Positions 15,667-24,059 of a DNA stretch of 25,231 nucleotides are shown in pieces. The stretch is from DASYYE01 sp035946955 (GTDB taxonomy: Bacteria > Actinomycetota > Actinomycetes > Streptosporangiales > Streptosporangiaceae). Positions within the stretch are counted from its first letter, which is position 1, and every line of letters starts with the position of its first letter. The stretch covers positions 1 through 25,231 of the forward strand of contig DASYYE010000595.1 of NCBI GenBank assembly GCA_035946955.1, written 5' to 3'. The notes under the pieces are model-generated. The model was not told where the DNA came from. It was given only the letters and a program-made list of their open reading frames with translations, and searched no databases. The position numbers were made by a program, and so were the translations under genes.

Positions 15667-16859
15667 CCGCGGGCCACCTGCGCTGGCGTCATCGGCAGTC
15701 GGGCGTGCGAGGGATGGATGCCCGCCTCCAGGATGTCGCGGAGCAGGAGCGCCATGGAATATCCAGGGTCTGCCGTCAGCGCCAGGTCCAGCGCGACATT
15801 GGCCAGGGTCCCGTTGCCCACCTGCCAGGCTGTGAATGCGAGCAGCGAGCATGGAGCTGGCAGCCAGGGGCCGTGGGCGCGGCGGACCACGTCTGTCCAC
15901 AGCACCAGGTGCGAGTCCCGGTGCTCCGGGACCATCCGGGCCCAGGCGTCGTCACGGACCGGCAGGTGGGCCAGGCTGACGATCAGCCACCCGAACTGGC
16001 TGTCACGCGTGATCCGGTCACCCCGGCGGTAGAGCCGGACTGCCTCGCGTACTGCGCGCCGGCCTTCGTTGATGACCGGCTGCAGTGCGCGGAGACTGCC
16101 CGCTTGGTCTGGACCGGCGTGGTCCGGCGAACCCATCAGCCCGTCAGCGTGGGTGCGGGCTTGCTCGATGGCCACCGCCATGGCTTTGGCCGGCTCACCA
16201 GTGAGCGGAGCCAGCGACTGCGCGAGTGCCGCCCGGTCCGGGTAGGCCGCGAGCCCCGCCGCGGTCAGGGCCGCTGCCGCGGGGTGGGTGGTGAAGTCGA
16301 AGGCCACGCCCTGCGCGGGGCAGCAGTTGGGGTTGGCACACAGGTATGACCAGTAGTGGCCGTCGTCGGCGCGCAGGAGTTCACGCAGCCGCAGCCGGCG
16401 GCGCCGCACGGCCGCAGCGAGCGCGTCCGCGACGGGGGTCACGAGCTGGCCTGGGCCGTAGCCGACCCCGATCACCGTCTTCACCTGGTGCGAGGTGAGC
16501 GTGGCAACCGCGTGGTCGGCGATCTCGGCGGCCACCGAGGCGTCCGGCGGGTCCGGCAGGTCGTAGCGGAACCCGAGCCTGATGTGTTCGCGTGGCCCGG
16601 CGGCGCCCATGACCACGAAGCTGCGTCCCGGGTGGAAGCCGAACAGGTACGGTACGACCGCCAGCACGTCAGCGGGTGAGTTGACGCGCACGCGCGCCCT
16701 GTCCGGCCAGGACGTGGCACCCCCGTCCGCAACGAGCAGGAGGTCGTCGCCAGGGTCTGCTGGGCACCAGGGGTTGCGCGTGACGCTGGGCTGGCGCGCC
16801 GGGGTGGTGGGTGAGTGGGTCCGGAGTGGCTGGACTGCGTGTGACTGTGTGGTCTCCAT
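15639..16859 (-). CDS. DUF4192 domain-containing protein
   Basis: 406 residues from the ATG at 16859. The DUF4192 domain begins VRVNSPADVLAVVPYLFGFHPGRSFVVMG and includes HYWSYLCANPNCCPAQGVAFD, which carries the family's Cys-rich signature. The C-terminal part, with WLIVSLAHLPVRDDAW and AFTAWQVGNGTLANVALDLAL, is also typical. The family is widespread in actinobacteria and has no established biochemical role. A GTG at 16904 would add 15 residues; neither start has a clear ribosome binding site. It stands alone on the minus strand, and its 3' end overlaps the plus-strand small ORF by 28 bases. Confidence 0.88.
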   Translation of the reverse strand: METTQSHAVQPLRTHSPTTPARQPSVTRNPWCPADPGDDLLLVADGGATSWPDRARVRVNSPADVLAVVPYLFGFHPGRSFVVMGAAGPREHIRLGFRYDLPDPPDASVAAEIADHAVATLTSHQVKTVIGVGYGPGQLVTPVADALAAAVRRRRLRLRELLRADDGHYWSYLCANPNCCPAQGVAFDFTTHPAAAALTAAGLAAYPDRAALAQSLAPLTGEPAKAMAVAIEQARTHADGLMGSPDHAGPDQAGSLRALQPVINEGRRAVREAVRLYRRGDRITRDSQFGWLIVSLAHLPVRDDAWARMVPEHRDSHLVLWTDVVRRAHGPWLPAPCSLLAFTAWQVGNGTLANVALDLALTADPGYSMALLLRDILEAGIHPSHARLPMTPAQVARGYQRAMEES

Positions 16860-16977
16860 GCCGTCCAGGCTGCGTGGCGCGGGCAGCGAGCGGGAGTGGC
16901 GCACATGGTTCTGTGGACCACCTGACCACCCTGGCCGGGGGTGTCCACCGCCAGGAACTGGGTCTTGACAAGCGCAC

Positions 16978-17007
16978 GGGGTGGTGCCGGTCGCCCGGCA
17001 CCACCCC
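16978..17007 (-). terminator. Perfect 13-bp hairpin after the PstS-like gene
   Basis: GGGGTGGTGCCGG (16978-16990) and its exact complement (16995-17007) flank a 4-base loop, 31 bases downstream of the PstS-like stop codon. No U-run follows. Strong intrinsic-terminator candidate. Confidence 0.8.
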
Positions 17008-17038
17008 GCTGCAGTGGAGCTACCTCGGTGGAGCTGAC

Positions 17039-18460
17039 TCAGTGGGCGCTGCCGCAGTCGCCGGGGGCGGTGCCGGCGGGCAGGACGGCGAAACCGTAGT
17101 TGGCCAGGTCCTTCTTGGCGGTGGTGTTGGTGCAGACGTAGCCGGTCGGGCCGAAGAACGGCTGCAGGTAGGTGGGGATGGTGCCCACGCCGCCGCTCTC
17201 GGGACCCTGCACCACCTCGAACAGGGTGCGCAGGAAGGACGAGGTGAAGGCGGTGTTGATGACGGCCTTGGTGGTGGAGTTGGTCAGCGGGAACGGCACG
17301 GTCGGGTTGGTCCCGTTGATCATGTGGAGGACCATGGTGCCGTGGGTGTCACAGCCGAACAGGTTCTTGCCGCTGGCGGGCTTGCAGGTGACCCCGTTGA
17401 CGGCGGTGCAGGCGGTGTTGAGGCACTTGGGAGAGTGGTAGCGCTCGGCGAGGTACTTGCCGATGGAGTAGGGGAAGACCCCGTTCGGGTCGTTGAGGAC
17501 GGGGTTGACGCCCTCGTTCTCCTGCAGGTTGCCGTTGTCGTCGGTGACACAGGCGCCGGGGGTGGGCACGCCGATGGCGCTCAGGAAGAAGGAGCGGGTG
17601 CCGGAGCCGGGCTGGGGGATGTAGGGGTCGATGGTGGCGTTGGCGCCGCCGACCTGGTCCCAGTTGGTGATGGTGCAGTTGTAGATGCCTGTCAGGTCCG
17701 CGGTGGTGAGGTTGCCTGGGGCGTTGGTCGTGGCCTGGGTGGAGTAGGTGATGCCGTCACCGGCCAGGTCTACGAAGGAGATGCTGGTCGGGTCGGTGGA
17801 GGCCCGGTCGCGGGAGGACCGCGCGAAGTCCATGCAGAACCCGGTGCCGGTGGGGAGCGTCTGGTTCTCGGTGGTCAGGGCGGTGATGCCCTGGCTGGAC
17901 CCGTCGGGCCGCGGGATCGCCGTGCAGCCGATCTTGGTGGAGATCGGGTCGCCGATCGCGCCGGTCACCGGGTTGGTAGCGTCCCAGCTGTACAGGTGGG
18001 CGGCGGTGGCCCCCTTGCCGTGGTTGAAGTCGGCGCTGAACTGGTCCGTGACGTTCTGGATGGTGTCCGAGCCCACACCGACCACGTCAGCGGGCGCGGG
18101 GCCGGTGGTGGCCTTCACGGCGACCGTGGTGGTGCCGGCCGAGCTGCACTTGATCGCGACGCTGTAGGTCTGCGTTGAGGCCGTGACGGCGAAGACACCG
18201 GCGAGCCGGACCTCGGTGGCGTTGGCCTTGACGGCCTGGACGCTCGAGCCCGAGGCGAGGGCTGGCGTGAAGGTCACGCTGACGGTACCGCTGCAGGAAC
18301 CGATCTTGAAGTCGGCTGAGGTCACTACGCCTTCGGCGACTGTGTCGGTTGTGACCTTTGCATGGGTGGTGGCGGCTTGGGCCGCGGAGGCACCGAGGCC
18401 CGCGAGGGCCAGGGCGCCAGCCGATGCCGTCGTCGCCGCGGCAAGGATGAACTTGCGCAT
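17039..18460 (-). CDS. Secreted PstS-like substrate-binding protein with N-terminal Ig-like module
   Basis: 473 residues. Signal peptide MRKFILAAATTASAG..., cleavage expected after ASAAQA (~28), with no lipobox. Residues ~30-120 resemble a beta-sandwich (TVSVTFTPALASGSS...), and the substrate-binding domain starts at GVGSDTIQNVTDQF. It contains LTGIYNCTITNWDQVGG and IPQPGSGTRSFFL, the latter matching the phosphate-binding SGTR loop of PstS. Many Cys residues suggest disulfides. GGAG lies about 8 bases before the ATG. No pstC, pstA or pstB is adjacent, so this is an orphan binding protein, possibly a phosphate scavenger or sensor. Ligand specificity is inferred only from the SGTR loop. Confidence 0.82.
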   Translation of the reverse strand: MRKFILAAATTASAGALALAGLGASAAQAATTHAKVTTDTVAEGVVTSADFKIGSCSGTVSVTFTPALASGSSVQAVKANATEVRLAGVFAVTASTQTYSVAIKCSSAGTTTVAVKATTGPAPADVVGVGSDTIQNVTDQFSADFNHGKGATAAHLYSWDATNPVTGAIGDPISTKIGCTAIPRPDGSSQGITALTTENQTLPTGTGFCMDFARSSRDRASTDPTSISFVDLAGDGITYSTQATTNAPGNLTTADLTGIYNCTITNWDQVGGANATIDPYIPQPGSGTRSFFLSAIGVPTPGACVTDDNGNLQENEGVNPVLNDPNGVFPYSIGKYLAERYHSPKCLNTACTAVNGVTCKPASGKNLFGCDTHGTMVLHMINGTNPTVPFPLTNSTTKAVINTAFTSSFLRTLFEVVQGPESGGVGTIPTYLQPFFGPTGYVCTNTTAKKDLANYGFAVLPAGTAPGDCGSAH

Positions 18461-18534
18461 ACACGTGCTCCTTCATGTCACGAAACTGCCCGGCCGACGC
18501 CGGCCAGCGAGAGCACGGCGAGCGTATTAACCGG

Positions 18535-18680
18535 CCTGGTAACAGGACAATAGAGACCTGGTGAATTATCGTATGCGGGCCCGAATATTGTTACAAGGCT
18601 CAATTAGTGGTTCTGGTGTTACACCATGTGGTCATACCAGGACCATTTTTCATCACGTGGTATTCACCTGGTAGCCAGGT
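18535..18680. promoter_or_regulatory. Cluster of operator-like palindromes
   Basis: Short dyads within 146 bases: CCTGGTAACAGG (18535-18546, one mismatch), TTGTTACAA (18588-18596), TGGTGTTACACCA (18614-18626), TGGTCATACCA (18629-18639) and ACCTGGTAGCCAGGT (18666-18680). Three share a GTTAC/GTAAC core and most contain TGGT/ACCA arms. They lie upstream of the PstS-like gene. The pattern does not match the PhoP direct-repeat box well, so the regulator is unknown. Confidence 0.5.
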
Positions 18681-18985
18681 AATGTACAGCTCGCGGCCAC
18701 TCTGACTTGATAAGCGCCTGGTCAGGGCGGTCATCACGTAATAGATCCATCCTGTGACCATGTGTGACGTCAGTCAACCCCCAGCTCAGGGAAAACTACA
18801 CTCCTGGAGCTGGAATAAGGCACTCGGAATAACGGTACCGCACATTTTTTTGATGGGATGTGACCCAAAACCAGATCCTTTTTAGGCGACCAGGGCAGAA
18901 GGGCAGACTGAAATCCCTGGCCAATGCACAGTCAAACCGCATGGCCCGTCGGTGCCGGCCAGTACTGGGTCGAGTGCCTACCGGG

Positions 18986-19007
18986 GGCGGCGAGGTGACC
19001 TGCCGCC
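18986..19007 (-). terminator. Hairpin after mshC
   Basis: GGCGGC (18986-18991) pairs with GCCGCC (19002-19007), with inner AGGT/ACCT pairing. It lies 14 bases beyond the mshC stop on the minus strand and has no U-run. Likely terminator of the CPBP-amidase-mshC transcript. Confidence 0.6.
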
Positions 19008-19021
19008 AGCTGCCGTGGTCC

Positions 19022-20296
19022 CTACAGGGCCACGCCGAGCAGGGCATCCAGGGTGTCACGGACCAGGGCCGCGTCCGCGGCCGCGCCGCGCCCGGCTGAA
19101 GCGGCACTGTTCACCGCCTGTGCCCACTGGTCCACCGCGGCCAGTGCCGCCGGGGCGTCGAGGTCAGTGGCCAGGCTGTCGCGCACCGCGGCCAGCACTC
19201 CCTGGCCGGCCTGGGTGCCCTCTCCTGCCGGGGCACCGGCGCCAGCGGCGGTGAGCCCGCGGGTCACGGCCGCGCGCCAGCGGGCCAGGCGCTCCTGCGC
19301 CTCGGCCAGGCCGGCCGGCGTCCACTCCCAGTCCTGCCGGTAGTGGTGGGCGAGGATGGCCAGCCGCACCGTCATCGGGTCGGTGCCCTGGGCCAGCAGG
19401 TCGCTGACGAACACCAGGTTGCCCCGGGACTTCGACATCTTCCCGCCGTCCAGGCCCACCATGCCCGCGTGGAGGTAGCTCCGTGCGTATGCACCGGAGC
19501 TGCCGGACGCGACCCGGGCGTGGGAGGCGCTCATCTCGTGGTGTGGGAAGACCAGGTCGTTGCCGCCGGCCTGGACGTCGAAGGTGGTGCCGAGGTAGTG
19601 CGTGGCGATCGCCGCGCACTCCACGTGCCAGCCAGGGCGCCCTGGGCCGAAGCCGGACTCCCAGGACGGCTCGCCCGGGCGGGCCGCCAGCCAGACCAGG
19701 GCGTCCAGTGGGTCCTTCTTCCCGGGGCGTCCCGGGTCGCCGCCGCGTTCTGCTGACAGTGCCAGCATCGTTGCCACGTCGAGCCCGGACACGGTGCCGA
19801 ACTCGGGGTCGCTGGCCCGGGAGTAGTACATGTCGCTGTCGAGTTCGTAGAGGGCGCCGCGGTCCGACAGCAGGCCGTTGAAGTCCTCGATGACGTCCAT
19901 GGCCTCGACGGCGCCGACGAGGTGGGTTGGCGGCACGGCCCGCAGTGCCTCCATGTCGCCCCGGTAGCGGGCGATCTCCCGGTCGGCCAGGCCGCGCCAG
20001 TCTTCTCCGTCGCGGTCGGCGCGTTCCAGCAGTGGGTCGTCCACATCGGTGGTGTTCTGCACATAGGTCACCTGGTGGCCAGCGTCGAGCCAGGCACGCA
20101 CCAGCAGGTCCCAGGCGAGGAAGGTGGCCGCGTGGCCCAGGTGGGTCGCGTCGTAGGGGGTGATCCCGCAGGCGTACAGGGACGCGGCGGGGCCGGATGC
20201 GGCGGGTACCAGGGCTGCGGTGGCGGTGTCGGCCACGCGTGGCTGGCCGCCGCGGCCGGGCAGGGACGGTATGCGCACTGCACGCCAGGAGTCCAT
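19022..20296 (-). CDS. mshC: Cysteine:1D-myo-inositol 2-amino-2-deoxy-alpha-D-glucopyranoside ligase MshC
   Basis: 424 residues, close to known MshC. It joins cysteine to GlcN-inositol using ATP, the third enzymatic step of mycothiol synthesis. It is a cysteinyl-tRNA synthetase paralogue: YACGITPYDATHLGHAATF carries the HIGH-type motif HLGH and a zinc Cys, YVQNTTDVDDPLLERA follows, GWHVECAAIA and LVFPHHEMSASHA give the other zinc ligands, and KMSKSRGN is the KMSKS loop. It lacks the long tRNA-binding C-terminal region of CysRS, and the N-terminal MDSWRAVRIPSLPGRG is MshC-like. It starts 9 bases after the amidase stop, so is co-transcribed. Presence of this gene supports an actinobacterial origin. 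Confidence 0.95.
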   Translation of the reverse strand: MDSWRAVRIPSLPGRGGQPRVADTATAALVPAASGPAASLYACGITPYDATHLGHAATFLAWDLLVRAWLDAGHQVTYVQNTTDVDDPLLERADRDGEDWRGLADREIARYRGDMEALRAVPPTHLVGAVEAMDVIEDFNGLLSDRGALYELDSDMYYSRASDPEFGTVSGLDVATMLALSAERGGDPGRPGKKDPLDALVWLAARPGEPSWESGFGPGRPGWHVECAAIATHYLGTTFDVQAGGNDLVFPHHEMSASHARVASGSSGAYARSYLHAGMVGLDGGKMSKSRGNLVFVSDLLAQGTDPMTVRLAILAHHYRQDWEWTPAGLAEAQERLARWRAAVTRGLTAAGAGAPAGEGTQAGQGVLAAVRDSLATDLDAPAALAAVDQWAQAVNSAASAGRGAAADAALVRDTLDALLGVAL

Positions 20297-20305
20297 ACGC
20301 GCAGG

Positions 20306-21823
20306 CTATCGCCGGCTGGCACCTGCCCCGGCGCCCATCGGGGACTGACACGACGGTGCGAGGCTGGGGGCAGGCAGCGGCGTGGCTGCCCGCTCGAACG
20401 CATGGGCGAGCCCGATGAGCCGTGGTTCGCTCCATGCCGGGCCGATGAAGGACAGCCCGACGGGCAGGCCGCAGACCTGCCCTGCCGGGACACAGACCGC
20501 CGGGTACCCGGCCACCGCCGCGGGCACGGAACTGCTGAAGGTCTTGGGGTCTCCGGTCACGTAGTCGGTCAGCCAGGCGGGGCTGGCGGTCAGCGCGACG
20601 ATGGCGTCCAGCCGGTGCTCGGCCAGTGGCCGGTCCAGCGACTCCCGCGCGAGACGTGCCGCGGCCGAGCGGGCGGCTCGGTAACCAGCATCGGCCAGGT
20701 CGCCGCTGGTTTCTTCGGCGTGCTCGAAGATCTCCTGGCCGAACGTGGCCAGCACGGTGGTGGCGTTGTGGGTGTTGAAGTCGATGATGGCCGCCAGGTT
20801 GGCGGGGTGGGGGCCGCGCAGGCCGGCCAGGTAGGCGTTCAGGTCGTGTTTGAACTCCCACAGCAGTGCGGTGAGCTCGGCCTCTTCTATGTCGGCTGCG
20901 CCGGGCAGTGCCACCGGGTCGATGGTTTCGGCGCCGGCTTCGCGCAGCACGGCCAGGGCTGTTTCGAGCACGGCCCGGGTCGCGGTGCCCGCGCCCCGGG
21001 CGCCGTCGCGCCAGACTCCCAGTCGAGCCCCGGCCAGTGCCCCTGGGTCGAGGAAGGCGGTGTAGTCGCGGGGCTGGCCCGCCGCTGGGCTGGTCGCGGG
21101 GTCGGCTGGGTCGTGCCCGGCGAGTACGGACAGCAGCGCGGCCGCGTCCGCGACACTGCGGGCCATGGGGCCGGCCGTGTCCTGCGCCAGGGAGACCGGC
21201 ACGATGCCGGCACGGCTGAGCAGGCCGACGGTGGGCTTGATCCCGACGATCCCGCAGGCACTGGCCGGGGACACGATGCTGCCGTCGGTCTCGGTGCCCA
21301 CGGCGAGCGGGACGAGGCCCACGGCGACCGCGATGGCTGAGCCGGAACTGGAGCCGGACGGGTTGCGGTCGAGTGCGTAAGGGTTGGCCGCTTGGCCGCC
21401 GAGGGTGCTCCAGCCGCTCGTGCTCGGCATCGCGCGGAAGTTGGCCCATTCGGACAGGTTGGCCTTGCCGAGGATGACGGCGCCCGCCTCGCGCAGCCGC
21501 CTCACGAGGAAACAGTCGTGGGCGTCCACCTCGGCCAGGGCTGGTGACCCAGCAGTCGCTGGCATGCCGCGGACCTCGATGTTGTCTTTGATGAGGACCG
21601 GGATCCCAGCCAGCGGGCCGGGGGTGGCGCCGGTGGCCTGGGCCTGGTCACAGGCCGCGGCTTCGGCGAGGGCCTGGTCGCTGAGCCTGGTCACCGCGTG
21701 GAGCACCGGGTTGAGCTCCTGCGCCCGGGTCAGGCAGGACGTGGTGAGTTCGGCTGCGGTGAGGGCGCCTGAGGCCATGGCGTGGCGCAGCGCCGTGATG
21801 TCCATTCTGGTCACGGTAGCCAT
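20306..21823 (-). CDS. Amidase-signature family hydrolase
   Basis: 505 residues. Catalytic Ser-cisSer-Lys triad: Lys79 in GIPVLIKDNIEV, Ser158 in NPSGSSSGSA, and nucleophile Ser182 in GTETDGSIVSPAS, with the usual 24-residue spacing between the two Ser. The C-terminus contains SVPAAVAGYPAVCVPAG and GLPVGLSFIGPAWSEP, typical of stand-alone amidases rather than GatA. The frame is open to 22537, but only the part from ATG 21823 (or ATG 21805) is amidase; upstream it is antisense-like overlap with the CPBP gene. The start overlaps the CPBP stop (21811) by 13 bases, which suggests translational coupling. The substrate is unknown; GTETDG instead of GTDTGG marks a subgroup. Confidence 0.92.
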   Translation of the reverse strand: MATVTRMDITALRHAMASGALTAAELTTSCLTRAQELNPVLHAVTRLSDQALAEAAACDQAQATGATPGPLAGIPVLIKDNIEVRGMPATAGSPALAEVDAHDCFLVRRLREAGAVILGKANLSEWANFRAMPSTSGWSTLGGQAANPYALDRNPSGSSSGSAIAVAVGLVPLAVGTETDGSIVSPASACGIVGIKPTVGLLSRAGIVPVSLAQDTAGPMARSVADAAALLSVLAGHDPADPATSPAAGQPRDYTAFLDPGALAGARLGVWRDGARGAGTATRAVLETALAVLREAGAETIDPVALPGAADIEEAELTALLWEFKHDLNAYLAGLRGPHPANLAAIIDFNTHNATTVLATFGQEIFEHAEETSGDLADAGYRAARSAAARLARESLDRPLAEHRLDAIVALTASPAWLTDYVTGDPKTFSSSVPAAVAGYPAVCVPAGQVCGLPVGLSFIGPAWSEPRLIGLAHAFERAATPLPAPSLAPSCQSPMGAGAGASRR

Positions 21824-22590
21824 GACACGTGGCCGTGCAAGGCCGCATAGCCAGTGAATGCGACCGCGTCGATCAGGGAGTGGGCGATGATCAGTGGGGT
21901 CACTCTCCCCCACCGCCGGTACAGGAGCACGAACACCACGCCCATGGCGGCGTTGCCGAGGAAGCCGCCGAACCCCTGGTACAGGTGGTACGAGCCACGC
22001 AGGACCGCGCTGGTTGCGAGCGAGCGGCCCGGTCCCCAGCCAAGCTGGTCCAGCCGGCGCAGCAGGTAGCCGACGACGAGTACCTCTTCGAGGATGCCGT
22101 TCTGGCAGGCGCCGAGGATCAGGACGGGATACCGCCACCAGACGCTGGGCAGGCTCTCGGCGACGACGTTGAGGTTCAGCCCAAGGTGGAACGCGGCCAC
22201 GTACAGCCCCAGGCCGAGCCCGCCGATCACCGCGGCCAGTGCGGCGCCCCGCAGCGTGTCGGTGCCGGGGTGGCTCAGGTCGAGGCCGATGTCGCGGGGC
22301 CGCTCGCCACCCCGCAGGACCAGGTAGATCACGAGTCCCACAGGAGCGAGCGTGACGAGGATGCTGGCCAGTTGCAGGGCCAGGTCGAGCAGGGGGCGGC
22401 CAGGGGCCAGTGACCCCACCAGCACCGCATGCTGCTTGCCGAGCGCCTTCGGCGCGGTCAGCGAGCCGAGCAGGTTGATCAGTGCGAAGAGCGCGCTGGC
22501 GCCGAGCGACACAGCGAAGACCCAGACGACTTCCCACCCGGGCAGGCGCCTGGTCGCTGGCTGCGCAATAGCCTGGCCTCCCTCAGCCAC
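21811..22590 (-). CDS. CPBP-family intramembrane protease
   Basis: 259 residues with several hydrophobic segments (WEVVWVFAVSLGASALFALINLL, LASILVTLAPVGLVIYLVL, LAAVIGGLGLGLYVAAF, and later helices). The glutamic protease motifs are ILEEVLVVGYLLRRL (EE pair), then RGSYHLYQG with a conserved His, and IIAHSLIDAVAF with the last conserved His. The usual EExxxR arginine is replaced by Val here; I recall the EEVLVVGYL variant from other actinobacterial proteins. CPBP enzymes act on prenylated proteins or bacteriocin-like peptides in characterised cases. It is the first gene of a packed run with the amidase and mshC. The start is GTG at 22590 with GGGA immediately upstream; a start further in cannot be excluded. 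Confidence 0.88.
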   Translation of the reverse strand: MAEGGQAIAQPATRRLPGWEVVWVFAVSLGASALFALINLLGSLTAPKALGKQHAVLVGSLAPGRPLLDLALQLASILVTLAPVGLVIYLVLRGGERPRDIGLDLSHPGTDTLRGAALAAVIGGLGLGLYVAAFHLGLNLNVVAESLPSVWWRYPVLILGACQNGILEEVLVVGYLLRRLDQLGWGPGRSLATSAVLRGSYHLYQGFGGFLGNAAMGVVFVLLYRRWGRVTPLIIAHSLIDAVAFTGYAALHGHVSWLP

Positions 22591-22649
22591 TCCCGGACTC
22601 TAGCCGCTGTGGCCCTGTGCCGCGTGACGGCGTCGTGCGCCGGGTTGGT

Positions 22650-24032
22650 CTAGGGCTGGGTGGTTTGGCGGACCCAGGCTTGGGTGCCCATCTGGAGTGC
22701 CTCCCACGGGCTGCCCAGGGGCGGGGTGTAGGACAGGTCGAGGTCACTGAAGGCATCGACGGTCATGGCGTGGAAGATGGCGGCGGCGGCGGTGTCCACG
22801 CGTTTGGCGACCTCGGCGTGGCGGTGGCCGAACAGTTGCATGCCGAGCAGCCGGCCGGTGGTGCGGTCGCCGGTGACGCGCATGGCGATGCGGTGGCTGC
22901 CGGGGTAGTAGGCCTTGTGGTCGTCGGCCTCCGCGCTGACGGTGAACGGGTCGAACCCGGCTGCGGCTGCTTCGCGGTCACGCAGGCCGGTGCGCGCGGC
23001 AGCCTGGTCGAAGACCTTCACGACCTGGGTGCCCAGGCTGCCAGCGAAGTCCCGGTGCCCGCCGAGGGCGTTCTCCCCGGCGACGCGGCCCTGCTTGTGG
23101 GCGGTGGTGCCCAGTGGCAGGTAGGTCTCGCCGAGGAGCCGGTGGTGAGTGACGACGCAGTCCCCAGCGGCGAACACATCAGGCAGGCTGGTCCGCATCC
23201 GGGTGTCGACCTTGATCGCGCCCTTGACCCCCAGCTCGGCGCCGGCGGCCAGTTCGGTGTCGGGCCGCACCCCGGCCACGACCAGCACCAAGTCGGCCAG
23301 CCGCGACACGGCGGTGCCGTCGGCAGTGGTGGCGTCGACGCGCAGCCGGGCGCCGTCAGCGGGGCCAGCGGCACTGACTTTCTGCACGGCAGTGCTCGTC
23401 AGGACCTCTACGCCATGTTCGGTGAGCTGCTCATGGACGAGCCAGCCGAGCGCGGGGTCCACGGTAGGCAGCACCTCGGGCAGTTGTTCCATCTGGATGA
23501 CGGTCATGCCTCGGGTGGTGAGGGCGTCGGCCATCTCCAGGCCGATATACCCGGCGCCTACAATCACCGCACTGGCCGGGCTGGTCTCCTCGAGGGTGCG
23601 CATCAGCGCGAAAGTGTCGCCCATGGAGTGCAGCAGGTGCACGCCGTCGGCGGGGCCGAGCGCGTCCAGGCCGACGATGGGTGGCCGTACGGGGACGGCA
23701 CCGGTGCCGACGATCAGCTTGTCGTAACCGAGCAGTTCCTCACCACCACTGGCGTCGGTGACGAGCAGCTTGCGGCCGGTGACGTCGATGCGCCGCGCGG
23801 TGGTGTCCAGCCGCAGTGCCATGCCGGTGGCGGCCAGGTCGGCGGTGGTGCGGTGGGCGAGGTTCCGCCAGTGGGTGACCTCGCCGGAGACGTAGTAGGG
23901 GATGCCGCAGATGGAGAAGTTCGGGTAGGCGTCCGCGACCACCACCGTGACCTCGGCTGAGGGGTCGAGTTCGCGGGCACGCAGGGCAGCGGAGATCCCG
24001 GCGTCACTGCCGCCGACCATGACCAGGTGCAT
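22650..24032 (-). CDS. FAD-dependent pyridine nucleotide-disulfide oxidoreductase (CoA-disulfide reductase/NADH oxidase type)
   Basis: 460 residues. FAD-binding N-terminus VMVGGSDAGISAALRA, single redox Cys42 in NFSICGIPYYVSGEV as in CoA-disulfide reductases and NADH oxidases, NAD(P)H site VIVGAGYIGLEMADAL, second FAD motif LPDVFAAGDCV, and a C-terminal dimerisation domain ending YTPPLGSPWEALQMG. It reduces a disulfide, persulfide or oxygen with NAD(P)H. It lies 27 bases after the aquaporin gene within an arsenic-type locus, so a role in thiol or arsenical redox is likely, but this is inference. GGGAG lies 9-10 bases before the ATG. ArsO-type flavin monooxygenases are a different family. Confidence 0.9.
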   Translation of the reverse strand: MHLVMVGGSDAGISAALRARELDPSAEVTVVVADAYPNFSICGIPYYVSGEVTHWRNLAHRTTADLAATGMALRLDTTARRIDVTGRKLLVTDASGGEELLGYDKLIVGTGAVPVRPPIVGLDALGPADGVHLLHSMGDTFALMRTLEETSPASAVIVGAGYIGLEMADALTTRGMTVIQMEQLPEVLPTVDPALGWLVHEQLTEHGVEVLTSTAVQKVSAAGPADGARLRVDATTADGTAVSRLADLVLVVAGVRPDTELAAGAELGVKGAIKVDTRMRTSLPDVFAAGDCVVTHHRLLGETYLPLGTTAHKQGRVAGENALGGHRDFAGSLGTQVVKVFDQAAARTGLRDREAAAAGFDPFTVSAEADDHKAYYPGSHRIAMRVTGDRTTGRLLGMQLFGHRHAEVAKRVDTAAAAIFHAMTVDAFSDLDLSYTPPLGSPWEALQMGTQAWVRQTTQP

Positions 24033-24059
24033 GTCTGTGGCTCCCGTTCGGGTGGTGTG

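Larger units (their letters stand above)
18461..19021. other. Palindrome-rich intergenic region upstream of the PstS-like gene
   Basis: 561 bases with no convincing gene and visibly lower GC than the flanks. It holds the PstS-like promoter region: TTAATAC near 18525 on the minus strand could be a -10, with TTGTCC upstream as -35. It also holds a series of short palindromes (separate entry) and a hairpin at 18781-18813 (CCAGCTC...GAGCTGG). The part near 18840-18900 contains T-runs and may include terminator remnants. The short ORFs here lack coding character. Confidence 0.6.

Noticed and set aside
16811..18178. Plus-strand frame very rich in Gly and Val
   Set aside because: Antisense to the PstS-like gene; the composition is an effect of GC bias.
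18556..18680. PHO box (PhoP direct repeats) upstream of the PstS-like gene
   Set aside because: TTCACC-like words are present, but I could not align consecutive 11-base direct repeats to the consensus; the palindromes describe the region better.
18860..19099. Plus-strand 79-codon ORF near the mshC end
   Set aside because: No ribosome binding site, no coding codon bias, and its 3' part is antisense to mshC.
19164..21449. Minus-strand 761-codon open frame rich in Arg, Pro and Gly
   Set aside because: Out-of-frame shadow over mshC and the amidase, which are in other minus frames.
21824..22537. N-terminal extension of the amidase frame to give 743 residues (fusion protein)
   Set aside because: The extension overlaps the CPBP protease gene in another frame, is Arg/Pro-rich without domains, and the amidase domain begins right after the ATG at 21823.
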